Shown here: piece after piece, positions 26,456-36,439 of the stretch
How the letters are laid out: the number at the start of each line of letters is the position of its first letter
How positions within the stretch are numbered: the first letter of the stretch is position 1
Assembly (NCBI RefSeq): GCF_023156235.1
Contig: NZ_JAKZAI010000019.1
Coordinates: forward strand, 1 to 49,026
Direction of reading: 5' to 3'
From: Marinobacter goseongensis
Lineage (GTDB): Bacteria; Pseudomonadota; Gammaproteobacteria; Pseudomonadales; Oleiphilaceae
Length of the DNA: 49,026 nt
The notes under the pieces: model-generated
Told to the model about the DNA's origin: nothing
Database searches by the model: none
The model's input: the letters and a program-made list of their open reading frames with translations, nothing else
Translations under genes and position numbers: made by a program

Positions 26456-28410
26456 GCCACCAGTTCCGCCTCGAGATTTTCCACCGTTTCACTGATTTCC
26501 AGCCACTCAGCCTCGACCTCCTCCAGCCGGCTTTTCAGTTGCGCCTGCTCGCCGAGCCGCTCCTTGAGCAGCGCCTTGCCGCTTTCCTGGTAGAGCTCCG
26601 GCGCCGACAGCGATTCCTCCAGCAACGCGAGTTCCTGCTGCAATTGCTCCATGGATTGCTCCAGTGTCGCCTGCTTCTTACGATACGGGCTCAGCTTCTG
26701 ACGCAGAGCCGCCTCGGCCCGCTTACGGGCCTTGCGATCCTCCGCGCTTTCCCCGACAGCCTCGCCTGCGGAGGCGCCTGAGGCTCCCGCCGAAGGCGCG
26801 CCACCCTGGGGTGTACGCTTCGGCGCCTCTGTCTCATCCTTGCGACGATCCGCCAGCCAGCGCTCATAATCCTCCAGATCGCCGTCGTAATCGCTGACAC
26901 GGCCGTCGTGAACCAGCCAGAACTCGTCGACGGTATTCCGCAGCAGGTGCCGGTCGTGGGACACCACCACAATGGCGCCGTCAAAATTCTGCAGCGCCAT
27001 GGTGAGCGCCTGGCGCATTTCCAGATCCAGGTGGTTGGTGGGCTCATCCAGCAACAGCAGGTTCGGCTTCTGCCAGGCAATCACCGCCAGCGCTACGCGA
27101 GCTTTCTCGCCACCGGAGAACGAACGGATGGCACTGAGCGCCTCATCACCGTGAAAATCAAAGCCCCCCAGAAAGTTGCGAATGCTCTGCTCCGAGGCCC
27201 GGGGCGACAGCCTTTGCAAGTGGAGAAAAGGGCTGGCATCCAGATCGAGGGATTCCAGTTGATGCTGGGCGAAATAGCCGATGGCCAGGTGCTCTCCGGT
27301 GGTGCGCTCGCCGGCCAGCAGCGTGGACTCACCCCGTAACGCGTCCATCAACGTAGACTTGCCGGCACCGTTGGGGCCAAGCAGGCCCACCCGGCTACCC
27401 GGCAACAAACTCAGATTGATGCCCGCAAGAATGGTGGTCTCGCCGTAACCGGCCACACCGTTGCGAATGGACAGCAGCGGGTTCGACACTTTGTCGGCAA
27501 CCGGAAATTCGAAGCTGAACGGCGAATCCACGTGCGCGGGGGCAATTTTCTCCATGCGCTCCAGCGCCTTGACCCGGCTTTGAGCCTGCCGCGCCTTGGT
27601 CGCCTTGGCCTTGAACCGGTCAATAAACCGCTGGATTTCCGCAATTCGCGCCTGCTGGCGCTCGAAGCCCGCCTGTTGCTGGGCCAGCCGTTCACTGCGT
27701 TGACCTTCGAACGCCGAGTAGTTGCCGGTGTACACCTCCAGTTTGCGCTGGTCAAAGTGCACCACATGGGTGGCGACCCGATCCATGAAATCGCGATCGT
27801 GGGAGATGAACAGCAGGGTGCCGGCATAGCGACGCAGCCAGTTTTCGAGCCAGAGGCAGGCGTCAAGATCCAGATGGTTGGTGGGCTCATCCAGCAGCAA
27901 CAGATCCGAGGGCCGCATCAGTGCCTGAGCCAGGTTCAGGCGGATACGCCAGCCCCCGGAGAATGCAGAAACCGGTCGCAGCGCGTCGGCATCGGCAAAG
28001 CCCAGCCCCCGCAACAGCGACTCCGCCCGACGCGGCGCCGACCAGGCTTCGTGCACATCAAGCTCACCATGGATTCGGGCCTGGGCGTGATCGTCGCCGC
28101 GCTGTTCGGCGTCGGCCAGTTCCCGCTCCATCCGCCGCAGATCGTGATCGCCATCCAGCACAAAATCCAGCGCGGTGCGAGCAGACGCCGCCACTTCCTG
28201 AGCCATGTGAGCGATGCGGCAACCGCCGGGGAGCGATACCGTACCCTGCTCCGGCGCCAGCTGGCCCAGCAACAGCTGGAACAGACTGGATTTGCCCGCG
28301 CCATTGGCACCGACAATCGCCACCCGCTGGCCCGGTTGAATAGTGACGCTGACGGCGTCTAGTAACCAGACGCCGCCCCGTTGTAAACTGAGATCGGTTA
28401 TCGTTAACAT
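26452..28410 (-). CDS. ABC-F ATPase (YheS-like)
   Basis: ABC-F proteins act on ribosomes rather than in membranes; the exact role of YheS-like members is not settled. The 652-residue protein has two ABC domains. Each has a Walker A (GANGAGKSS, GPNGAGKST), a signature (FSGGWRIRL, FSGGEKARV) and a Walker B (LLLLDEPTNHLDL, twice). A basic linker with FKAKATKARQAQSR lies between them, and a charged C-terminal coiled coil closes the protein. No membrane segments are present. It converges on ppx with a four-base overlap. The divergent small gene at 28459 starts 48 bases away. Confidence 0.94.
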   Translation of the reverse strand: MLTITDLSLQRGGVWLLDAVSVTIQPGQRVAIVGANGAGKSSLFQLLLGQLAPEQGTVSLPGGCRIAHMAQEVAASARTALDFVLDGDHDLRRMERELADAEQRGDDHAQARIHGELDVHEAWSAPRRAESLLRGLGFADADALRPVSAFSGGWRIRLNLAQALMRPSDLLLLDEPTNHLDLDACLWLENWLRRYAGTLLFISHDRDFMDRVATHVVHFDQRKLEVYTGNYSAFEGQRSERLAQQQAGFERQQARIAEIQRFIDRFKAKATKARQAQSRVKALERMEKIAPAHVDSPFSFEFPVADKVSNPLLSIRNGVAGYGETTILAGINLSLLPGSRVGLLGPNGAGKSTLMDALRGESTLLAGERTTGEHLAIGYFAQHQLESLDLDASPFLHLQRLSPRASEQSIRNFLGGFDFHGDEALSAIRSFSGGEKARVALAVIAWQKPNLLLLDEPTNHLDLEMRQALTMALQNFDGAIVVVSHDRHLLRNTVDEFWLVHDGRVSDYDGDLEDYERWLADRRKDETEAPKRTPQGGAPSAGASGASAGEAVGESAEDRKARKRAEAALRQKLSPYRKKQATLEQSMEQLQQELALLEESLSAPELYQESGKALLKERLGEQAQLKSRLEEVEAEWLEISETVENLEAELVA

Positions 28411-28458
28411 GTTGTCATTTTATCAGGATATTTTTCACAGAACGTACATAAGGCCATT

Positions 28459-28986
28459 ATGCAGCGCGTCCTGGAGCGGAAAGTGACAGAACTGGAACCC
28501 GACAACCCGCTCTGGCGTTTTGCTATCGCGTTCTGGGCAAGTCCCGGCACCGAAACCGCCTGCCTGGATTTACAACGCAAAGGCTGGAGTGTTACCCGGA
28601 TTTTAAGCGCATGCTGGCTTGCCATTTCAGGCCAGAAATACATCGGTAATGAAGCCGATACGGTAACAGAGTGGCGCACACATGTAACCGAGTCGCTGCG
28701 CTCGGCCAGAACATTTATCCCGCGAAACCAACCGGGCACCAAGAGCCTACGGGAGACAATTGCCCGCAGTGAGCTGGAAGCGGAGCGGATTGAGCTGGCT
28801 TTGACCTATCAGAGCCTCGCAGAAACCCAACAAGAGAACGCCGGCATGCATGGACTGGAACAACTGGCCCGCACCAACCTGAATGGGGCCGCCCCGAAGG
28901 CCGCGTTGGACCCGGACACCGGGCGCTTACTGGACGCCCTCGCGCGTCACGTGGTGGCTTTCTCGACCGGAAAACAGGGAGCATGA
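28459..28986 (+). CDS. TIGR02444 family protein
   Basis: A 175-residue protein of unknown function. Its N-terminal part (NPLWRFAIAFWASPGTETACLDLQ then GWSVTRILSACWLA) matches the TIGR02444 family often found next to ABC-F genes in pseudomonads and relatives. The sequence is helical and cytoplasmic in character, with many conserved Trp and Leu positions in the first 85 residues. The ATG is 48 bases from the divergent ABC-F start. The stop overlaps the next gene's start as ATGA, so the two are coupled. Confidence 0.85.
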   Translation: MQRVLERKVTELEPDNPLWRFAIAFWASPGTETACLDLQRKGWSVTRILSACWLAISGQKYIGNEADTVTEWRTHVTESLRSARTFIPRNQPGTKSLRETIARSELEAERIELALTYQSLAETQQENAGMHGLEQLARTNLNGAAPKAALDPDTGRLLDALARHVVAFSTGKQGA

Positions 28987-29378
28987 TCATGAAGTGGCTT
29001 ATCCGGCTCGCATTCCCTGCCCTCGGCGTCCTGCTGTTCCTGATTTTCTTCGGCATTAACGAGCCCGAACCCCAGGCGGTCACCAGCACGACAGAAACAG
29101 ACACCAAGGAGCAGATTCCTGCCTTTGAAGGTCTGGTGCCTTCACCGGTGCCGGTGGAAGGCCCGGATATCGTGTTCAAGTGGCAGGACAGCGATGGCAG
29201 CTGGCACTACGCCGACAAGCCTCCGGAAAACGGCTCCTGGAACACCCTCGCTATTGAGCGCCAGAACAGCGGTGGCCTGCCGCGTCTTGCCGAACCCAAT
29301 CTGGAGACCGATTGGCAGTCGCCTTACAGCGCGCCGTTTTCGCTGGCTCCGACGCCACCTGCGAACAACGGCAGTTGA
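28983..29378 (+). CDS. Single-pass membrane protein with DUF4124-like domain
   Basis: The 131-residue protein has one N-terminal hydrophobic helix (about 4-22, LIRLAFPALGVLLFLIFFGI) and then a short soluble domain containing VFKWQDSDGSWHYADKPPE. This is the pattern of DUF4124-type domains (KW.D.DG..HYsDrPP). The soluble part probably lies in the periplasm. The function is unknown. It overlaps the TIGR02444 gene by four bases. Confidence 0.75.
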   Translation: MIMKWLIRLAFPALGVLLFLIFFGINEPEPQAVTSTTETDTKEQIPAFEGLVPSPVPVEGPDIVFKWQDSDGSWHYADKPPENGSWNTLAIERQNSGGLPRLAEPNLETDWQSPYSAPFSLAPTPPANNGS

Positions 29379-29510
29379 GCCCGGCACCTGACCGGTTTCT
29401 TAACACATGTTCAGTGGCATCTCGTCACAGAACCCGCTACCTTTCCCTATTTCAAGTCAACACAACAGGGGGGCTGATTCAGACCCCTCCCGACAACACA
29501 GGACAATGAA

Positions 29511-30218
29511 ATGAAGAAAGCACTGCTCGCTCTGGCAGTGACCGGCATTGTTGCCGGCTGCTCCACTCAATCCGATTCCGCCAAAGACCCCAGCCTGGAC
29601 TCGACCGACCAGAAAGTCAGCTACGGCATGGGACTGGTTCTTGGTGAGCGGATGAAGAACGATCTGCCAGACCTGCAAATGGATCAGTTCCTGCAGGGCA
29701 TCAAACATGGGCATGCCGGCGATGAAGAGGTCAGCCGGATGAGCCGCGAGGAAGTCCAGGAAGCGCTGATGGCCTATCAGCAACAGCTGCAGGAGCAGGA
29801 AACCTCGCAGATGGAAGATCTGGCCGAGAAGAACAGAGAAGCCGGAGAGGCTTTCCTCGCCGAGAACGCGGCGCGTGACGGCGTGGAAACCACCGAGTCA
29901 GGCCTGCAGTACGAAATTCTGGAAGAAGGTGACGGCGACAAACCCGGCGAAACGGATCGGGTGAAGGTCCACTACACCGGCGAACTGCTTTCCGGCGACG
30001 TTTTTGACAGCTCCCGTGAGCGCGGCGAGCCGGTAACCTTTGGACTCAACCAGGTGATTCCCGGCTGGACCGAGGGACTTCAACTGATGAACGAAGGCAG
30101 CCGGGCAAAACTGTACATTCCGTCTGACCTGGCCTACGGCCCGGGTGGCAACCACAGCATCGGACCCAATGAGACACTGGTGTTTGACGTGGAATTGATC
30201 GAGGTAAACCCGGAGTAA
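29511..30218 (+). CDS. FKBP-type peptidyl-prolyl isomerase, lipoprotein
   Basis: The 235-residue envelope protein speeds proline isomerisation during folding. The lipobox cysteine is residue 17 (IVAGC). An N-terminal dimerisation domain (about 30-125, with KVSYGMGLVLG and long helices) precedes the FKBP domain (about 130-233, with VKVHYTGELLSGDVFDSS, GWTEGLQLM and LAYGPGG). It resembles FkpA, Mip and FklB. The ribosome binding site is AGGA. The 132-base upstream gap holds no gene or clear promoter. A hairpin follows the stop. Confidence 0.93.
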   Translation: MKKALLALAVTGIVAGCSTQSDSAKDPSLDSTDQKVSYGMGLVLGERMKNDLPDLQMDQFLQGIKHGHAGDEEVSRMSREEVQEALMAYQQQLQEQETSQMEDLAEKNREAGEAFLAENAARDGVETTESGLQYEILEEGDGDKPGETDRVKVHYTGELLSGDVFDSSRERGEPVTFGLNQVIPGWTEGLQLMNEGSRAKLYIPSDLAYGPGGNHSIGPNETLVFDVELIEVNPE

Positions 30219-30233
30219 CAACCGGTTATCAGA

Positions 30234-30270
30234 GCCGGCAGCCTCCGCCGTTGGTGAGGAGTCTGCCGGC
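30234..30270. terminator. Hairpin after the FKBP gene
   Basis: Eight-base perfect arms (30234-30241 and 30263-30270) enclose a 21-base region with a small inner dyad. No T-run follows in either direction. It may be a weak terminator or 3' stabiliser between the convergent FKBP and rsd genes. Confidence 0.4.
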
Positions 30271-30311
30271 CTGGTCTTCCAGACACGGCAGTGCGAATAC
30301 CGCGCCAACCA

Positions 30312-30794
30312 TCAGGCTGAGGACATCACCTTGTCAGCGTGGGCGTTGTGCAGATGTTCGATCAGGTAATCTTCCATTTCGAACCGGCTCTCCAGAATTT
30401 CTCCCAGCTCAGACAGCTGCGCAAACAGCTCCCGAACCTGTGCCTCGGTCAACGACTGGCCATTCAGTCGATCATTGAAATTCAGCGCGGTTTCCGTCGT
30501 CTGCGATATGCGCGGATACAGCTTGGCTGCCAGTTCCAGGCCACCGTCATTGAACTCCCGGGCTTCCTGAATCAGCTGTTCATAGATCTCGAAATGGCCC
30601 GCTGACACGTAATCCACCAGAACTTCACACAATCTGACGAACTTTTCCCGCAGGGCCTCTGTCTGGGAGTAGTCGGTCTCCCCGGACAACTCACAATAAT
30701 GTACCAGCAGCTCCTGGCGCTCCTTCAGCCAACGATCAATCAGTTCGCTGACGCCACCCCAACGCTCCCTCGCATTACGGCAATTTTCCAACAT
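30312..30794 (-). CDS. rsd: Regulator of sigma-70, Rsd/AlgQ
   Basis: Rsd binds the housekeeping sigma factor and favours alternative sigma factors in stationary phase. The Pseudomonas homologue AlgQ also affects alginate genes. The 160-residue helical protein starts with LENCRNARERWGGVSELIDRWL, the family hallmark, and has the expected length. GAGAGG precedes the ATG. A TATAAA -10-like box lies at 30845-30840 on the minus strand without an obvious -35. Its neighbours, FKBP and dsbB, are the same as in pseudomonads. Confidence 0.94.
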   Translation of the reverse strand: MLENCRNARERWGGVSELIDRWLKERQELLVHYCELSGETDYSQTEALREKFVRLCEVLVDYVSAGHFEIYEQLIQEAREFNDGGLELAAKLYPRISQTTETALNFNDRLNGQSLTEAQVRELFAQLSELGEILESRFEMEDYLIEHLHNAHADKVMSSA

Positions 30795-30892
30795 GACGCC
30801 TCTCTCCAGTTACCTGACCTGTCCGGTTTCAAGTTCATTTTTATAGTGTCGAGACTCAAGGTACCCCATGCTTACAGTGGGCCGCAACCGTT

Positions 30893-31399
30893 TCAGGTAC
30901 CAACCCACTCCGACCCTTTGGCGGGACGAAACATCAGCGTCAGGCCGGTCACCACCAGCAGTGAGAAAAACACCGCGGTCCAGCCGGGAATGCTGAGACC
31001 GAGGAAGGTCCAGACCACTTTGGCGCAGTCACCGGTACCTTGCAGGGCGGTGGTCAGCACTTCCATGATCGGCAGTACATCCAGCATGTAATCCACCGAG
31101 GGACCGCAGGCAGGCACCTGATCCGCAGGCAGGCTCTGCAACCACAGCTGGCGGCCGGCAACCGCAAGACCGGCGCCCGCGGCCAGCGCCAGCAGGAAGC
31201 CGTATACCCGCACGCCAAAACCGCGGGGGTTATGCAGCACCGCCAGCAGGCTCACCAGCGCAGCGCCCATAAATCCGAAACGTTGCAGCCAGCAAAGCGG
31301 GCAGGGCTCCAGCCCCATCACATGCTCCATGTAAAACGCCACACCCAGCAGGGCGGCACACACCACAAAGATTCCGGAAAAAACCAGTCTGGACGTCAA
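30893..31399 (-). CDS. dsbB: Disulfide bond formation protein DsbB
   Basis: DsbB reoxidises periplasmic DsbA and passes electrons to quinones. The 168-residue protein has four membrane helices. The first periplasmic loop carries Cys33 and Cys36 (EPCPLCWLQR), and the second carries Cys98 and Cys125. The start appears to be TTG at 31399, with GAGGTGA four bases upstream, since the first internal ATG lies in the first helix. The gene is divergent from a FliL-like gene. Confidence 0.93.
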   Translation of the reverse strand: MTSRLVFSGIFVVCAALLGVAFYMEHVMGLEPCPLCWLQRFGFMGAALVSLLAVLHNPRGFGVRVYGFLLALAAGAGLAVAGRQLWLQSLPADQVPACGPSVDYMLDVLPIMEVLTTALQGTGDCAKVVWTFLGLSIPGWTAVFFSLLVVTGLTLMFRPAKGSEWVGT

Positions 31400-31426
31400 G
31401 AGTTCACCTCGGGAAAGACATTCGGG

Positions 31427-31453
31427 CCCGCCGAGCCGCCAGAGATCGGCGGG
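31427..31453. repeat. Inverted repeat between dsbB and the FliL-like gene
   Basis: Eight-base perfect arms (31427-31434 and 31446-31453) lie in the 148-base divergent gap. No T-run follows. It could be an operator or a leader hairpin. No further evidence is visible. Confidence 0.35.
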
Positions 31454-31547
31454 CGTTCACAGGGTGCTGCAAGCAGCCCCGGGGCCTGCTATTCTGCGAG
31501 AACCGGGCGGTTATCGCCATTGGTCTGCCACTAAACCCTAAACCATA

Positions 31548-32030
31548 GTGAACTTCAAGCCTATGACACCTCAGCTAAAGCGCTTTTTCCTGATCCTGAT
31601 GTGCCTGATTCCGGCCGCGCCCGTGGCCACCGCCCTGGCTCAGAACGAGGCATCCGACCCAGAAAGTCAGGAGGAGAGTCAGGAGGAGAACCAGGAAGCG
31701 AAGATCACCGATTACATCGAGATGGATCCGCCGTTTGTCACCCATGTGGGCGAAGCCGGGAACAAACTGACCTACCTGAAAGCGTCGGTGACCCTGCGGG
31801 CGTCGAAAGAAACCACACGGCCGGCGGTCGAAGCTCACATGCCGCGCCTGCGGCACGAGCTGGTGATGCTGTTCGGGGAGCAGACCGATACCGACCGCCT
31901 GGCAACAGGGGGTGGGCAGTCTGCACTCGGGGAAGAAGCGACACGTCGGATCAATGCTGCCCTGGAAGAACAACAGACCGGAGAGGCGATCACCGGGGTG
32001 CTGTTTACCGAGTTTGTGGTACAGCGATAG
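31548..32030 (+). CDS. FliL-like secreted or membrane protein
   Basis: The 160-residue protein resembles the FliL family of flagellar stator-associated proteins. DPPFVTHVG, LKASVTLRA, HMPRLRHELVMLF and the C-terminal VLFTEFVVQ fit its core beta-alpha domain. The N-terminal hydrophobic stretch (about 11-30) ends in ATALAQ, which looks like a cleavable signal rather than the usual FliL anchor. An acidic Glu/Ser/Gln linker follows. The start is GTG 31548 or ATG 31563; neither has a strong ribosome binding site. No flagellar genes are nearby, so a flagellar role is uncertain. Confidence 0.75.
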   Translation: MNFKPMTPQLKRFFLILMCLIPAAPVATALAQNEASDPESQEESQEENQEAKITDYIEMDPPFVTHVGEAGNKLTYLKASVTLRASKETTRPAVEAHMPRLRHELVMLFGEQTDTDRLATGGGQSALGEEATRRINAALEEQQTGEAITGVLFTEFVVQR

Positions 32031-32050
32031 GGCGGATAACCGGCGCCCGG

Positions 32051-32266
32051 TCAGGCAATGCGGGAAAACAGGTCATCGCTGGCGGGAAGCTGCTCGCGGG
32101 CGACCTGCCCGGCATCTTCCCAGCCCGCCTCCCAGGCGGCAATCACCACCTCGCCGCGATACGGGCAGCGGCTGCGTTCCATGCCCATGGACGCGGCCAT
32201 ATAACCCTGGCGGTAGGCTTTGTTCAGTGATTCCACATCCCAACCCAGCTTGATATCTCTGGCCAT
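32051..32266 (-). CDS. Ribosome modulation factor-like protein
   Basis: The 71-residue protein matches the RMF pattern: AYRQGYMAA, then CPYRGEV and AAWEAGWEDA, corresponding to RGYxAG, CPY and WxxGWxEA of RMF. RMF pairs 70S ribosomes into inactive 100S dimers in stationary phase. The start at 32266 follows GGGAGAG. A longer frame from 32353 lacks family character. It has an N-terminal extension and a C-terminal tail (ASDDLFSRIA) compared with the 55-residue E. coli protein. It lies 152 bases after gshA on the same strand. Confidence 0.75.
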   Translation of the reverse strand: MARDIKLGWDVESLNKAYRQGYMAASMGMERSRCPYRGEVVIAAWEAGWEDAGQVAREQLPASDDLFSRIA

Positions 32267-32383
32267 GCCGGCTCTCCCTGATGCCTGATGGTCACGGAAA
32301 CACACAGTGACACTGTTGCTAAAGAACGTAACAGCAGGGTCAGAAGCTGACAAATGTTTGTGCAGATTCTGTGCGGCAGGTCC

Positions 32384-32405
32384 GGCCGGGCTGTGACCCC
32401 CGGCC
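32384..32405 (-). terminator. Hairpin after gshA
   Basis: Seven-base GC-rich arms (32384-32390 and 32399-32405) sit 14 bases past the gshA stop. No U-run follows on the minus strand, so terminator function is uncertain. Confidence 0.3.
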
Positions 32406-32418
32406 CTGATCCCGGTTC

Positions 32419-33972
32419 TCAGGAAGCCAGGTACTGCTCGAGGAAGTCGCCGAACGGCAGCGTGTCAGCGGCTTCCATATCCGCCTGTTCGCCGTGGGAG
32501 CGCTCGGACATGCGTTCGAACTCCGCCTCGGACGTCGTGGCAAACGCCTCCTCACGAAGGCTGCGCTGGTGCTGCAGAGACATGAACTGAACCCACTCCC
32601 GGTGCCCCAACCCGGCCTCGGCCATGGCACGGGTTACCCGCGCCGACGGAATCTGCTCCGGTGCCTCCAGCTTGGCACGCTGGGCCTGAAGCGCGCGGCG
32701 ATAGCTGTCGCCACCGGCCCAGCCATCCAGACGCTCAGCCAGTGGCTCAAGACCGGAAAGCAGCTCAGCGGCAGCGTCTCCGACCGCGGAGCGATGACCG
32801 CCCTGGCACAGCGCCATGGACAGGTCCCGGCCATGGGCCACAACGTCTTTGTAGTTGTCGTCCAGACGCTCGCATTCCGCGTCGCCGATGCGCGGGCTGT
32901 CAGACAGCAGACAGTCGAGCAGGAACAGATCCAGAAAGTCGATCTGGCTTTCGGAAACACCCACAGCAGAGAACGGGTCCAGATCAAGGCAGCGCACCTC
33001 GATGTATTCCACGCCACGGGCCTCGAGCGCCTGGATCGGTTTTTCCTCCCGTTCGGTGGTGCGCTTGGGGCGCACCGCACTGTAATACTCGTTTTCAATC
33101 TGCAGCACGCTGGTGTTGATCTGGATGAATTCGTCACCGCGGCGTGTACCAATGGCTTCATAGGCCGGCCACTGGGTGTGAATGGCACGGTCCAGCGTGC
33201 GGGTGTAGGTGCTGAGCTCGTTGAAACAGATGTTCAACGAGGACTGGGCATTGTTGTGATACCCCAGATCCCCCATGCGCAGTGAGGTGGCATCCGAGCC
33301 GTGCCAGGTGGTGTTATTGAAGCGCGACAGATCGTGCTTCACGTTCGCCACGAAGCTGTTGTCCAGCGCCGGCGAGGCGCCAAACAGCAGCATCAGCAAC
33401 CAGCTACGGCGGCGGAAATTGCGAATCAGCCAGAAGTACTGGTCCGACTTGAAATCCTTCAGGCTCTGACCGTCACCCAGCGCTTCCTGCCACAGCGACC
33501 AGAAGCGATCGGGCAGCGATACGTTGTAGTGAGCCCCGGCAATACTCTGCATCATCCGGCCATAACGCACAGCCAGACCCTGGCGATACACGTGTTTCAG
33601 GCGACCGATGTTCGACGTACCGTACTCGGCTATGGGAATGCTGGCATCGCCGTCCAGTTCGCAGGGCATGCTGGCCGCCCAGAACACCTCGTCGCCGAGG
33701 TGACGCTGCACGAACCGGTGGATATCCCGCAGCGAATCCAACATGCCCCGGGTGGAGGAGAACACCGGGGTAATCAGCTCCATCAGCGCTTCGGAGTAGT
33801 CGGTGGTTATGGCAGGGTGCGTCAGCGCGGAGCCAAGGGCGCGCGGGTGCGGGGTCTGAGCGATGAAGCCGTTGCGGTCAACCCGCAGCCCCTCTTTTTC
33901 CACACCCTTGAGAAAACCGCCCCAATCGCTGGCAGCGAGCTGATGAAAAATCTGATGGCGGGATTCTGCCAT
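32419..33972 (-). CDS. gshA: Glutamate-cysteine ligase GshA
   Basis: GshA makes gamma-glutamylcysteine, the first step of glutathione synthesis. The 517-residue protein is of the proteobacterial class I type. Diagnostic segments include GVEKEGLRV near the N-terminus, TDYSEALMELITP, SIAGAHYNVSLP and VEYIEVRCLDLDPF. The ATG has AGGAG seven bases upstream. It lies between tex and the RMF-like gene on the same strand. gshA and tex are also near each other in Pseudomonas. Confidence 0.97.
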   Translation of the reverse strand: MAESRHQIFHQLAASDWGGFLKGVEKEGLRVDRNGFIAQTPHPRALGSALTHPAITTDYSEALMELITPVFSSTRGMLDSLRDIHRFVQRHLGDEVFWAASMPCELDGDASIPIAEYGTSNIGRLKHVYRQGLAVRYGRMMQSIAGAHYNVSLPDRFWSLWQEALGDGQSLKDFKSDQYFWLIRNFRRRSWLLMLLFGASPALDNSFVANVKHDLSRFNNTTWHGSDATSLRMGDLGYHNNAQSSLNICFNELSTYTRTLDRAIHTQWPAYEAIGTRRGDEFIQINTSVLQIENEYYSAVRPKRTTEREEKPIQALEARGVEYIEVRCLDLDPFSAVGVSESQIDFLDLFLLDCLLSDSPRIGDAECERLDDNYKDVVAHGRDLSMALCQGGHRSAVGDAAAELLSGLEPLAERLDGWAGGDSYRRALQAQRAKLEAPEQIPSARVTRAMAEAGLGHREWVQFMSLQHQRSLREEAFATTSEAEFERMSERSHGEQADMEAADTLPFGDFLEQYLAS

Positions 33973-34049
33973 GGATGACTCCTGCTACGGTGGGTTCCGC
34001 CTTGTCTTGTGGGCAGAACCCCCTGTGGAATGAATAACGATGCCGTCGG

Positions 34050-36392
<2,343 letters not shown>

Positions 36393-36439
36393 GCAACCTC
36401 TGTGATGCGTTCTGGATCAAAGCGCAAAGGTACAGCGGC

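Noticed and set aside
33988..34015. Hairpin between gshA and tex as a terminator
   Set aside because: The stem is imperfect and no U-run follows on the minus strand.
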